From a virus: a stretch of DNA of 28,612 nucleotides. The stretch covers positions 1-28,612 of the IMG/VR virus record IMGVR_UViG_3300036715_000303. One strand, written 5' to 3'. Positions 1 through 7,900 of the stretch are shown here, in pieces (position 1 is the first letter of the stretch; the number at the start of each line of letters is the position of its first letter). The position numbers and the translations under genes were made by a program. Below the pieces are notes generated by a model, which made no database searches, was not told the origin of the DNA, and worked only from the letters and a program-made list of their open reading frames with translations.

Positions 1-50
1 TGAAGTCCACTCGGTCTATCGCTCGTCTGCAAGGCGTAACCAACATCTAA
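1..50 (+). CDS. C-terminal end of probable major capsid protein (partial)
   Basis: Only the last 15 codons are inside the window. They are read from base 3 and end in IARLQGVTNI before a TAA at 48-50. The fragment is too short to identify by itself. The assignment to the major capsid protein rests on gene order: in lambda/HK97-type phages the capsid gene is followed by the head-completion genes, which is what follows here. A strong terminator (83-112) after the stop also fits a gene needing much higher expression than its neighbours. The reading frame is clear; the identity is inferred. Confidence 0.5.
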   Translation, partial: KSTRSIARLQGVTNI

Positions 51-61
51 GTCTTGTAGGT

Positions 62-77
62 AAGTCACTACTGACGT
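62..77 (+). repeat. Palindromic element copy 1 (after capsid gene)
   Basis: AAGTCA-CTAC-TGACGT. Left half-site and TGAC core are exact matches to the element that recurs between genes in this window. It lies between the capsid stop and the terminator, with TAGAAT just downstream (77-82). Function unknown; possible operator or promoter. Confidence 0.6.
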
Positions 78-82
78 AGAAT

Positions 83-112
83 AAGAGGCGGGTTCAAAAG
101 ACCCGCCTTTTT
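83..112 (+). terminator. Rho-independent terminator after capsid gene
   Basis: GGCGGGT (87-93) pairs with ACCCGCC (101-107) around a 7-base loop. A-T pairs extend the stem outward and a run of T follows (108-112). This is a canonical intrinsic terminator. It sits 37 bases after the capsid stop and 20 bases before the next start codon, so it probably lowers rather than abolishes expression of the downstream genes. Confidence 0.85.
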
Positions 113-132
113 CTTTTGATGGAGAACTAATA

Positions 133-564
133 ATGAAGCTGCGCTTAACTCAACCTGGATTCGAAGGCTATAGCGCTCAGATGGGCGTGGTCTTCTTTGA
201 GAACGGTCTGTCCACAACAGACGTGTCGCCACATGACGCCATCAGAATGGCAGCAGTAATGGGCTGTGAGTGGGAAGATGGTTCGCCTGCAAATGTCGGT
301 CAAATGTACCTGGACGGGATGAATGTGCCGGCGCCAAGTGACCAAGAACAGCGCGACGCACATGGCTCCAGCGAACAGAGTAGCGGTGATGTCGTGAAAC
401 AGACTGGCGTCTCGTACGCCGAAGAGCAACTTGCCGCTATCGCGGATGACAAAGGCATTACAGGCTTGCGTGATATCGCTGAGCCGCTCGGCATCAAGGG
501 CAACTCGATTCGTGGGCTGATTGACGCCATTATGAAAGCCACTGGCGCACCGAAGACCAAATAA
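133..564 (+). CDS. Head-proximal protein with C-terminal HeH/LEM-like domain
   Basis: 143 residues. It is preceded by GGAG at 121-124, eight bases before the ATG. The N-terminal half (about 1-65) contains GLSTTDVSPHDAIRMAAVMG and is not recognised. A polar Ser/Gln-rich linker covers about 68-90. Residues 95-136 hold a compact helix-extended loop-helix pattern with GITGLRDIAEPLGIKGNSI, typical of the HeH/LEM (SAP-like) domains seen in small phage head genes; such domains often bind nucleic acid. It occupies the place of lambda FI next to the capsid gene. A role in packaging or head maturation is plausible but inferred. Its TAA overlaps the next ATG (TAATG), which suggests translational coupling. 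Confidence 0.75.
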   Translation: MKLRLTQPGFEGYSAQMGVVFFENGLSTTDVSPHDAIRMAAVMGCEWEDGSPANVGQMYLDGMNVPAPSDQEQRDAHGSSEQSSGDVVKQTGVSYAEEQLAAIADDKGITGLRDIAEPLGIKGNSIRGLIDAIMKATGAPKTK

Positions 565-1445
565 TGGAAATCTACCTCGCTGGCACACCAGTAACATTGA
601 CCGTTCCGCTGCAAGACCGCAGCGGCAACCCCATCAACGTCACGTCCATCAATTACCGAGTCGTCAATCAGGATGGCGTCGAGATGGTGACGCAAACGGC
701 TCTAAGTGCGTTTGTGGCCGGCAGCGCCAGCGCGGTTATCGAAATTCCCTCCCTGGTGAACACGATTGCCGTCGTGCCGTCGCCAATTACCAGTAACCAG
801 ATTGACCAATTCACGCCCAGAGAAGTTCGTACCGTCGAGCTATTTTTGAATGTGGCTGGCAATACGGTGATGATCGCTAAGAGCTTCGCCCTTGAACCTG
901 CTGACCCGCTGATCGTCGGCATCAACTCGTTTCAGACGTTCTCGGAATCCGAGCTGGTTGCACTCGATATTCCAAACATAGATGGATGGAATGCTGCGAC
1001 TGAACATGACAAGATGGCGGCATTGGTTGACGCTCGCGCCCGCATCTGCCAGTTGAATTTTTGGCTGCTTAACTCGAACATTAACTGGGGTCAGGACAAC
1101 CTGAACTTTGTACCAGAAGGCGCATATCAATCGCCTTATGCCGCGGCAAACAATCAACTGTTTATGTTCAACGGCAACCTGTCGCTGCTCACGCCGACTC
1201 AATACAACAATTTGCCAATTCGCTTTCGCGCGGCGCTTCGTAAGGCACAGGTTGCCGAAGCTGACGCTATTCTTGGCGGAGATCCTGTTGAAGCGCGTCG
1301 TCGCGAGGGTCTGATGTTGGAGTCTATAGGCGAGGTGAAGCAAATGTACCGAGCTGGCAAGCCGATTGACCTGCCGGTCTCGAAACGGGCGCTGCAATAC
1401 CTGAGTCAATTCGTGACATTCTCGAAGCGTGTTGGCAGGGGCTAG
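564..1445 (+). CDS. Unrecognised head-tail junction protein
   Basis: 293 residues, starting inside the previous stop codon (TAATG). The first roughly 110 residues are rich in beta-forming, Thr/Val-rich sequence and look like an Ig-like or jelly-roll domain (YLAGTPVTLTVPLQDRSG). The C-terminal 90 residues are charged and helical (RAALRKAQVAEADAILGG; EARRREGLMLESIGEVKQ). No catalytic motif is visible. Its place between the capsid gene and the head-closure/tail-terminator genes suggests a connector, decoration or neck protein. I do not recognise the family, so the structural role rests on position only. Confidence 0.65.
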   Translation: MEIYLAGTPVTLTVPLQDRSGNPINVTSINYRVVNQDGVEMVTQTALSAFVAGSASAVIEIPSLVNTIAVVPSPITSNQIDQFTPREVRTVELFLNVAGNTVMIAKSFALEPADPLIVGINSFQTFSESELVALDIPNIDGWNAATEHDKMAALVDARARICQLNFWLLNSNINWGQDNLNFVPEGAYQSPYAAANNQLFMFNGNLSLLTPTQYNNLPIRFRAALRKAQVAEADAILGGDPVEARRREGLMLESIGEVKQMYRAGKPIDLPVSKRALQYLSQFVTFSKRVGRG

Positions 1446-1447
1446 TC

Positions 1448-2140
1448 GTGATCTACGACGATCTGGCTGACCGCCTGACGAACGAATATGGTCTGCTGCT
1501 GTTTGCGCTGTTTGGTCGCTACCAGTCCATGCAGGCACCAGGTGTCGAGATTACGCCAAAGGCACTGGTCGACCTTCAGGTCGATGCCTATGCGCTCGGT
1601 AGAGCGTTCTATGACATCGCTAAGACCGAGATCGACGCATACCTGCGCCCGATGCACGATGGCGGCTCAGAAGAGCTTGATGTCGCGCTCACGCACCGCA
1701 AACAAGAAGTTCTGACGCTGGTTCGCAAGATGGTTGTTGAAAATGTACAGCAAGTAACGAAGCTAGGCAGAACTGGGCTTAGTGACTACTCGCGCTTGAT
1801 GCGAGATGCGCACGGCGCAACGGGGTTGCTGATTCAGCGCAAGGTCGGAACCATCGACTTCAAGACGACAGACACTTTTGGCCGCAAGTGGGGTGCGAAA
1901 ACGCTCATGCGCGTGGTGATTCGAGATTTTGGCTACCAGTCCTGGCTCGATGCGCAGTTCGACGAAATGCTCGCAAGCGGCACTGATCTGGCGACCGCAT
2001 ACAGAAATAACGAGAGCGGTATCGACATGACTTTTTCGATCACCGGCGATACGCCTAAATATGAGGCACTTGACGATATTCGCTCAAGAATTTTTCATCC
2101 CAATTCAACTCTTCTGGTGAAGGCTTATGTTCCGTCCTAA
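1448..2140 (+). CDS. Unrecognised virion/neck protein (GTG start)
   Basis: 230 residues. The start is GTG at 1448, two bases after the previous stop, with a purine-rich AGGGG (1437-1441) six bases upstream. The N-terminal half is mostly helical, with a long charged segment (HRKQEVLTLVRKMVVENVQQ). The C-terminal half contains GRKWGAKTLMRVVIRDFGYQ and ends in a hydrophobic beta-like stretch. The arrangement is compatible with a minor head or portal-adjacent adaptor, but no family is recognised. The gene runs 14 bases into the next one, the usual close packing of a neck-gene cluster. Confidence 0.6.
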   Translation: MIYDDLADRLTNEYGLLLFALFGRYQSMQAPGVEITPKALVDLQVDAYALGRAFYDIAKTEIDAYLRPMHDGGSEELDVALTHRKQEVLTLVRKMVVENVQQVTKLGRTGLSDYSRLMRDAHGATGLLIQRKVGTIDFKTTDTFGRKWGAKTLMRVVIRDFGYQSWLDAQFDEMLASGTDLATAYRNNESGIDMTFSITGDTPKYEALDDIRSRIFHPNSTLLVKAYVPS

Positions 2141-2471
2141 TCAAGATTGCGTCATTCAGAAGCGCGGCTTAAACGACGTGTACGGTATGCCGATACCGGG
2201 CGTCAACGTCAAGGAGCGTTGCACCATCGTCAAGATGAACATCAAGAACGAAAAGTCCTCAGTTCGCGCTGACACTTCCGCTTCTCGTGGCAACGCTCGC
2301 GAATTTGAAGACGATGCGGAATTTCTGCTGAACAAGAATACTGTGGCGCAGATCGACGACGTGATTCTGGTTGATGGTTTTACTTTTCGCATCATGACAA
2401 GGTTTCCCCGTAAGAATCTACAGGGAGTGCCAGATCATGTTCAGATTACCTGCACTTTCTGGAGCGCATAA
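2127..2471 (+). CDS. Putative head-closure protein
   Basis: 114 residues, overlapping the previous gene by 14 bases. The sequence has short beta strands separated by loops, including an internal variable loop (about 42-65, rich in Ser/Arg/Glu) and a C-terminal pattern IDDVILVDGFTFRIMTRFPR. Small beta-barrel proteins of this size at this position in siphoviruses (HK97 gp7, SPP1 gp16 or lambda FII type) close the head and bind the tail terminator. Identity is inferred from size, strand pattern and gene order, not from a diagnostic motif. Confidence 0.5.
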   Translation: MFRPNQDCVIQKRGLNDVYGMPIPGVNVKERCTIVKMNIKNEKSSVRADTSASRGNAREFEDDAEFLLNKNTVAQIDDVILVDGFTFRIMTRFPRKNLQGVPDHVQITCTFWSA

Positions 2472-2473
2472 TA

Positions 2474-2851
2474 ATGAATCTAATGCCGCTCGCACAGCGC
2501 CTTGAAGCTCAAGGCATCGGTATTCAAGGTAGCACAATTTTCATCAACATGATTCCGGCAGAGTGTTCAGAAGGGGTTTTGTTGAGAAACAAATTGCAAG
2601 GCACGTTGATTGACTACGAATTGCCAGGATATTACAAGGCGAAATTTCAACTGATTGTTCGCGCAAAGGGCTATCAGTCTGGCGACGTGCTGATTAAAAA
2701 GGCTATCGCCGCGCTGCTCGTGAACAATACGCAGATTGGCACCATGTACGTGCGATATATGCGACCCGCAACGTTGCCGGTGGTATTTCCGCTATCCAAG
2801 GGCAACCTTATTGAGTTTGCAGTTGACTTTGACGTGCTATTCAACGAATGA
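2474..2851 (+). CDS. Putative tail terminator / minor capsid-type protein
   Basis: 125 residues, starting two bases after the previous stop. It begins with a helical segment (PLAQRLEAQGIGIQG). The strand-helix body that follows, with LPGYYKAKFQLIVRAKGYQS and DVLIKKAIAAL, resembles the small phage 'minor capsid'/tail-terminator families that cap the tail tube (lambda gpU-like role). Its neighbours, a head-closure candidate upstream and an HK97 gp10-like gene downstream, fit this. The last four bases ATGA overlap the next start codon. The family is assigned by resemblance and context. Confidence 0.55.
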   Translation: MNLMPLAQRLEAQGIGIQGSTIFINMIPAECSEGVLLRNKLQGTLIDYELPGYYKAKFQLIVRAKGYQSGDVLIKKAIAALLVNNTQIGTMYVRYMRPATLPVVFPLSKGNLIEFAVDFDVLFNE

Positions 2852-3339
2852 GCTTCAATACTCAGGGCATGGACGAACTAAAGTTGCAACTTCAGCGGCT
2901 TCGAGATGTTCCTATCGCCGCAAATGCGGAATTGAAGAAATGCGCCGGAGAGGTTGCGGACTTAGCGCGTCAAATGGCGCCAATAGATGAAGGTAATCTT
3001 GAGAGGGCCATCAAGGTGCGCTACGAGGGCGTCGAGCGCAATGCTCTTGGTCGGTTCGTCAACGGCGGCGGCGCATATACGATCTACGTAGACAATGATA
3101 TGTCTGTTGACGGTCGCGACGGCAAGACGGTTGGCGACTATGCCTGGATCATGCATGAGCATTTGACGCCGGCTGGAGATATGAATCTAGGGCCGAAGTC
3201 GGAAGAGAAGCAGGCGTCGCAAAGCATTCAGGTGGGCGGCAAGTTTCTCGAACGCGCCAGTGAAGCGATGAGAGATGGCATTTATTCTAGTCTCGCCAAC
3301 GTCGTTCGTAAGTACATTAAGGCTATGGACATTAAGTAG
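2848..3339 (+). CDS. HK97 gp10-like tail completion protein
   Basis: 163 residues, coupled to the previous gene by an ATGA overlap. The N-terminus has the typical gp10/gpZ layout: MDELKLQLQRLRD, then a long helix (AELKKCAGEVADLARQMAP), then the hallmark P-x-DEGNLERAIKV, where the usual family motif is 'P..tG.L..si'. A later segment (about 105-115) contains YAWIMHEHL, matching the 'Y...vE.Gt' position of the family, and the end is a helix (SSLANVVRKYIKAM). The family joins the tail to the head or neck. It is followed by a 63-base gap before the major tail gene. Confidence 0.75.
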   Translation: MSFNTQGMDELKLQLQRLRDVPIAANAELKKCAGEVADLARQMAPIDEGNLERAIKVRYEGVERNALGRFVNGGGAYTIYVDNDMSVDGRDGKTVGDYAWIMHEHLTPAGDMNLGPKSEEKQASQSIQVGGKFLERASEAMRDGIYSSLANVVRKYIKAMDIK

Positions 3340-3356
3340 TCTTTGTGTTAATCTTT

Positions 3357-3376
3357 ATAAGTCACAACTGACTTAT
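3357..3376 (+). repeat. Palindromic element copy 2, perfect 20-base inverted repeat
   Basis: ATAAGTCA (3357-3364) and TGACTTAT (3369-3376) are exact reverse complements around CAAC. It is the most symmetrical copy of the recurring element and lies in the gap before the highly expressed tail tube gene. Confidence 0.75.
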
Positions 3377-3380
3377 TTCT

Positions 3381-3395
3381 CTCTTTGCAAAGGAG
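3381..3395 (+). promoter_or_regulatory. Possible hairpin covering the tail tube gene ribosome binding site
   Basis: CTCTTTGCAAAGGAG can fold into a small stem with a 3-base loop. It would hide the AAGGAG Shine-Dalgarno sequence (3390-3395) that lies seven bases before the ATG at 3403. The stem is short and may not form in the cell. Confidence 0.35.
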
Positions 3396-3402
3396 TTTTT
3401 GA

Positions 3403-4263
3403 ATGAGCGACACAAAAAACGTCAAGATCGGCGTGTGTAAGGTGCTGTATAACGGCGTCGATCTGGGCTATACTCAAGGCGGTGTAGAGGTTACAGTCAA
3501 AACCGAAACCCATAAGGTCATGGTTGACCAGTTCGGCAAGACGCCGATCAATGAGTACATCATGGGCCGCGAAGTGATGGTGAAATGCCCGCTGGCTGAA
3601 ACCACGCTGAATAACTTGGTCGAAATCATGCCTGGCGCAACGCTGTATGAAACTGGTGGCGTGCAAGCAACTGGCACGATGACCATCGCTACGCAGCCGA
3701 CAGACGGTCAGACCGTGAAGATCAACGGCGCGACCGTAACATTTAAGGCGGCGAACCCGAATGCCGCGAACAACGAAGTGCTGATTGGCTCATCTGCGTC
3801 GGCAACTGCGACCAACCTTGCCGCCGCGATTAATGCAACAACCAGCGGCGCTCTGACCGCCGTGACCGCTGCTGCCGCATCGGCAACAGTTACCCTCACG
3901 TCCGTTATGAAAGGCTCTCTTGGTAACAGTATTGCCATTGCAACCGGCACCGCTGGCGCCTCCGTGACTGTTTCTGCAGCCACGCTGACGGGCGGCGTTG
4001 ATGGTACGCCTGCTCGCGTTGATGTTCAAGTCGGCGTCGGCAGCAATCTGCTGGACATCGCCCGTCCGCTTATTCTGCATCCTGTATCCAAGGCTGATAA
4101 CGACCACTCCGAAGACTTCACCGTGTTCAAGGCCGCTACCGCAGGCGCACTGAACTTCGCGTACAAGCTGGAAAACGAGCGCGTCTTCTCCTGCGAGTTC
4201 AACGGCTACCCCGACCCTGTAACCGGCAAGCTGTTTGCAATTGGCGATCCTGCCGCCGCTTAA
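3403..4263 (+). CDS. Major tail tube protein with inserted Ig-like domain
   Basis: 286 residues, with a strong AAGGAG site seven bases before the ATG. Residues 1-86 and about 203-286 form the tail-tube core: an N-terminal strand set with GVEVTVKTETHKVMVDQFGK, and a C-terminal part with FNFAYKLENERVF-type strands (NFAYKLENERVF). Between them, residues about 90-201 form an Ala/Thr/Val-rich domain (DGQTVKINGATVTFKAANP; VTLTSVMKGSLGNSIAIATG). This looks like an Ig-like surface domain of the kind inserted in many phage tail and baseplate proteins. It is internal here, unlike the C-terminal Ig domain of lambda gpV. The gene sits directly before the tail assembly chaperones, which supports the identity. 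The tube polymerises around the tape measure and carries DNA. Confidence 0.85.
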   Translation: MSDTKNVKIGVCKVLYNGVDLGYTQGGVEVTVKTETHKVMVDQFGKTPINEYIMGREVMVKCPLAETTLNNLVEIMPGATLYETGGVQATGTMTIATQPTDGQTVKINGATVTFKAANPNAANNEVLIGSSASATATNLAAAINATTSGALTAVTAAAASATVTLTSVMKGSLGNSIAIATGTAGASVTVSAATLTGGVDGTPARVDVQVGVGSNLLDIARPLILHPVSKADNDHSEDFTVFKAATAGALNFAYKLENERVFSCEFNGYPDPVTGKLFAIGDPAAA

Positions 4264-4269
4264 TCCAGT

Positions 4270-4285
4270 AAGTAACTCGTGACTA
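4270..4285 (+). repeat. Palindromic element copy 3 (after tail tube gene)
   Basis: AAGTAA-CTCG-TGACTA. One mismatch in the left half and an intact TGACT right half. It starts seven bases after the tail tube stop codon. Confidence 0.5.
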
Positions 4286-4288
4286 ATT

Positions 4289-4304
4289 CTCGCCTTCGGG
4301 CGAG
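4289..4304 (+). terminator. UUCG-capped hairpin before chaperone gene
   Basis: CTCGCC (4289-4294) pairs with GGCGAG (4299-4304) around TTCG, an exceptionally stable C(UUCG)G tetraloop. No T-run follows, so it is not a canonical intrinsic terminator. It may protect the 3' end of the abundant tail tube message or slow the polymerase, lowering chaperone expression. Confidence 0.55.
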
Positions 4305-4330
4305 GATGCAACCATCGAAGGAACCATAAA

Positions 4331-4654
4331 ATGAAGATTCTGAATCTCGACAAATTGAACATCAATGAACAGCGTAAGCTCGTTATCGGCAACGTGAGTT
4401 ACCCGGTCGAGGAAATGACTGTCGAGAATTTTATTGTCACCACCAAGGCGGCAGAAGACATCAAAGACGACTCCGTGGCGGTGCAGATTGAAGCGACCGT
4501 GGATATGATTGGTCGCAGCATACCGACGATTGACTCCGCGATCCTGAAAAAGCTGTCGCTTGACCAATTGAACATGATTGTTGCTTTCGTTCGCGGCGAC
4601 GATGTTGACGGCGTGGAATCTAGCGAAGAAGGTGACGATCAGCCGGGAAAGTAA
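4331..4654 (+). CDS. G: Tail assembly chaperone, short form (gpG-like)
   Basis: 107 residues, with AAGGAA (4318-4323) before the ATG. It is a small acidic protein ending in a disordered acidic tail (about 90-107, VDGVESSEEGDDQPGK). It lies between the tail tube and tape measure genes, the fixed place of lambda G. The final codons read CCG GGA AAG TAA, so the GGGAAAG slippery heptamer sits immediately before the stop. gpG-type proteins bind the tape measure, keep it soluble and help load tail tube subunits; they are not part of the finished virion. Assignment rests on position, size and the frameshift signal, because the sequence itself is poorly conserved. Confidence 0.85.
   Translation: MKILNLDKLNINEQRKLVIGNVSYPVEEMTVENFIVTTKAAEDIKDDSVAVQIEATVDMIGRSIPTIDSAILKKLSLDQLNMIVAFVRGDDVDGVESSEEGDDQPGK
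4645..4651 (+). promoter_or_regulatory. Programmed -1 frameshift slippery site GGGAAAG
   Basis: In the zero frame this reads G-GGA-AAG, the X-XXY-YYZ arrangement and the same heptamer that lambda uses to make gpG-T. A stop codon TAA follows at once (4652-4654). After slipping back one base the frame is open through GTA AGA ACT GCC and on to the stop at 4987-4989. Confidence 0.9.
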
Positions 4655-4989
4655 GAACTGCCGACATTGAGGAGCTTGACTTCGGGTTTCTCTTTAGTCG
4701 GGTGCTGAGTTTCTATTCGCTCTCCTACCGCGAGTTGATGGGAATGCCAGTCAAGACGTTTTGGATGCTGAATCAGAACATCGACCGCATTCTGGCGCAA
4801 CGAGATATGAGAGCTTTGACTGTTGCGGTGTGCGGTCAAAGTACCCAGGAAGCAACGCAAAGTTATCGTCAGAGTCTCATTTTGGAGATCGGCACGGTTG
4901 CGAAGCTCAAAGAAGACCCAATGCGCGATGCCGTTCGTGACGAAGAGGGATTCGCGGCACTGAAGGATATTGCGAAACAAATGAAATAA
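4651..4989 (+). CDS. T: Tail assembly chaperone T extension of the G-T frameshift product
   Basis: This is the -1-frame half of the G-T fusion. Reading continues from GTA at 4651 and gives 112 further residues, so the fusion is about 219 residues long. The frame has no ATG near its beginning. A GTG at 4702 could start a separate 95-residue product, but it has no good ribosome binding site, which favours frameshifting as the only route. The extension is more hydrophobic and helical than G (FGFLFSRVLSFYSLSYRE; TFWMLNQNIDRILAQRDM). In lambda the T part recruits tail tube subunits while the G part holds the tape measure. A ribosome binding site for the tape measure gene follows directly. Confidence 0.85.
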   Translation, partial: VRTADIEELDFGFLFSRVLSFYSLSYRELMGMPVKTFWMLNQNIDRILAQRDMRALTVAVCGQSTQEATQSYRQSLILEIGTVAKLKEDPMRDAVRDEEGFAALKDIAKQMK

Positions 4990-4999
4990 AGGAATCAAG

Positions 5000-7900
5000 A
5001 TGGCCGGTGGTAGCGAAGTCAAAAGCGTCCTGACGTTAGACGTATCTAAATTCACTTCGGCAATTGATAAAGCTACCGCCAATCTGGAGACGCTCGATAA
5101 GCAATTGAAGAGCGTCGGTAAGGTTTCGGTCGATTTTGAAAAGAGTGTTTCCGGCTTGAGCGCCGGAATTCTCAATGTTTCCGACAAATTCAAGATGCTG
5201 GACAAGACCGTTGACAGTCTTGTCGGCAAGCTCGGTCAGGCAATCGCCAGCGGCTTCGATACCGTATCCAAAAAATCTCGCGAAGCATCCAAAGACGTTG
5301 AGGGCTTTGGTAAGGCGGTAAAGCAAACCACGTCGATCAATGCAGATCAGTGGATTAAGAAGTACGCCGAGGAGATTAACAAGCTCGCGCCAGCTATCAA
5401 GAGCGCCATTTCCTCCATCGTTGAGTTTGACCGCGCTAACACCACGTCTGGCAACGTGTCAGAAGCGAGCGCGGCCAAGACGATTTCAGCGAAACTTCGC
5501 ATTCTCGAATCTGAAAAGCAAACCAACTCCAAAATCATCGCGGATCGCGAGAAAATGGCCGCAGAAGTGCGCGCCATTCAGTCTAAACTGGAAGCGGAAG
5601 CGACGGCGAAACGTCTCGACGCATCGCTATATTTCGGCAAAAACGCACCAAAGGGCAACGCGCTACGCAGTGAAGCGTCCAGCCTTGACGGTATGGCTGC
5701 TCAGATCGGTCAGGAGATTCAACAGCTCGAAATTCTCATTAAGGAGCTGAAGTGGAAGAATGCCGAGATCGACAAGGGCATTCAGCTTGTTCGCGAACAA
5801 GCTACGGCAGATGAAAAAGCTGCAATCGCGGCGAAAGAAAAAGCTGATGCTGAGAAAATTGCCGCGACAGCGGCAAAAGAAGCTGCCCGTGCATCTAAGC
5901 TGGCTTCTGACGAGTCGGCTCGCGCAGCTCGCGCAGCGGCGGCAGAGCGTATCAGGGCCGCGCGTGAAGCTGCCGATTTCGAGCGTCAGCAGGCGCAGCA
6001 GATCGCAACGATGTGGAAGGGCATGGTGCAACTCTGGGGCGCGTCAAGAATCGAGAGAGGACTTGGGTCGTCCATAATCAGCGCCGATCAAATGCAGCGA
6101 GCGGAGGTGATTGTTAAGTCACTCAATTACTCGTCAGAGCATAACAAAGCGATCATGGATAGCGCGTTCGATATGAGTAACGGGCTGAAGTTCATATCGG
6201 TACTGGATTCTGTTAAATCGCGCATGTCAGCGATTGCGTCTATTGGTTACGATAATGCCGAAATAATTGACAAGACTCTTTCAAGTGCGGTAAAGGCCGC
6301 AAATAATCTGCGATTCCTTGGTATTGCCGAACATGGCGACATGCAAACGACGATCAGAAACCTTTATGGTGTCGTTGAAATGCGTCAGCAGACGGCAGAC
6401 CCAGAAGCTACAAATAGAACATTTGAGCTGATGCAAAAAATCATCACGGGTACGCAGGGCAAGGTTGAGACGCAAGACATGGAAACGGTGTTGCGTCGTC
6501 TCGGCATGGGCGCTGGTCAATTGAGCGATCATGGCATGTTAAACCTTGCAGCCGTTGTCGATCAGTTCAAAGTTGCCGGTGGTGGTGGCGACGGTGGTGG
6601 TGCTAGTGGTGGTGTATCGACTGTAGGCACCGCATTCAAAATGATGCAGGCTTATGCAATTGGCAAGGCCAAAACAGCGCAGGCTGTTAATGAGTTCGTT
6701 GGCGCAGGAGTTCTCGATACCGGCGGGCTAGACCTGACAAAAGACAACGCTCACATTTTGAGGGAAGCAAAAGGCGCTGGATTCAAAGACGCAAAGCTCT
6801 GGATGGAAGATCCAGTTGCGGCGGTTCAAAAGATAATGCCTCAGATCATCAAGTACACTCAGGAAAAGAGCAATGTCAAAAAGTTCTATCAGGGCAGCGA
6901 TGTAAACGACCCTACAAATCAACTTGCGGCGGTCGCTCAGTACCTTGCAAGGCTCGGCATCACGACAACCGCCGCAACGGCGATGATGGTTGCTGGAGAC
7001 CCACGTTCTCAGGAGAGAATTAAGCATCAGGTTGATACGATGAGCGGCGCCAAGGGAATCGACGCCGTAGATGAAGAAGCCAGAAAAACGTATGGCAGAT
7101 CAGTACAGGAAGTGAAGGCATCGCTCGGCAACCTGGCAATACTTGTCGGCAATACGTTGCTGCCTACATTGCAAAAGGTTTTGAATGTTGTTGGCGACAT
7201 AGTGAGGGGCTTTAGCGAGTTCGCCAAGAACAATCCGCTTACCCTTCAACTGATGACAGTTGCGGCTGCCGCAACTGCCGTGGTGATGGCGTTCAAGGGA
7301 TTCACTAGCGTGTTTGGCGTTGTGGGAAACCTGTCGTCTGCCATTAGAAATCTTGCAACTGGCTTTGGAAGCGTAAATGCGAAAACGCAAGAATCTACCG
7401 CCGCGCATATCGCAAATCTGGCAGCTACAGTACGATCCGCTGATGCGACGAGAGTGTTCACAAACCTGAAATTGCAAGAAGCTCAGGCGCATGTAAACGC
7501 GATGTCTGGTATGCAAAGACTGACGGCGGTTCAAAACGTTCTCATTCCAGCTCAAAGAGCGGCGTCTACGGCGACGCAGGAGCATGTGGTTGCGAGCAAG
7601 GCGTTGTCTGCGGCGCAAAGTGCAGCGAGTGTAAGTTCGAGAGTTTTGTCTGGCGCTGTTGGTTTGTTGGGTGGCCCGCTTGGCCTAATTGGCATTGCGC
7701 TAACGCTTGGCGCACTTGCTTGGGACAAGTGGGGTGATGCCGCTGGCAATGCGGCAAGAAAGGCAGAGGATGCCGCCCGTCGCGGTAAGGCCGCGCTTGC
7801 CGGCATGTCCACAATAGAGGATAAAAAGAGAAACGCCGCAGACATTGCCGAGAAAGAGGCGGAGCTGGAGAAGTATCAGGCAAAGGTTTCGTCTGACGCG

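Noticed and set aside
840-1538. Minus-strand open frame of about 230 codons
   Set aside because: It spans two well-packed plus-strand genes with coupled starts and stops. Its product is Arg/Gln/His-rich in the manner of antisense shadow frames.
4639-5229. Minus-strand open frame of about 196 codons over the chaperone/tape measure boundary
   Set aside because: It lies opposite the frameshift region, which is required for the G-T product; composition is typical of a shadow frame.
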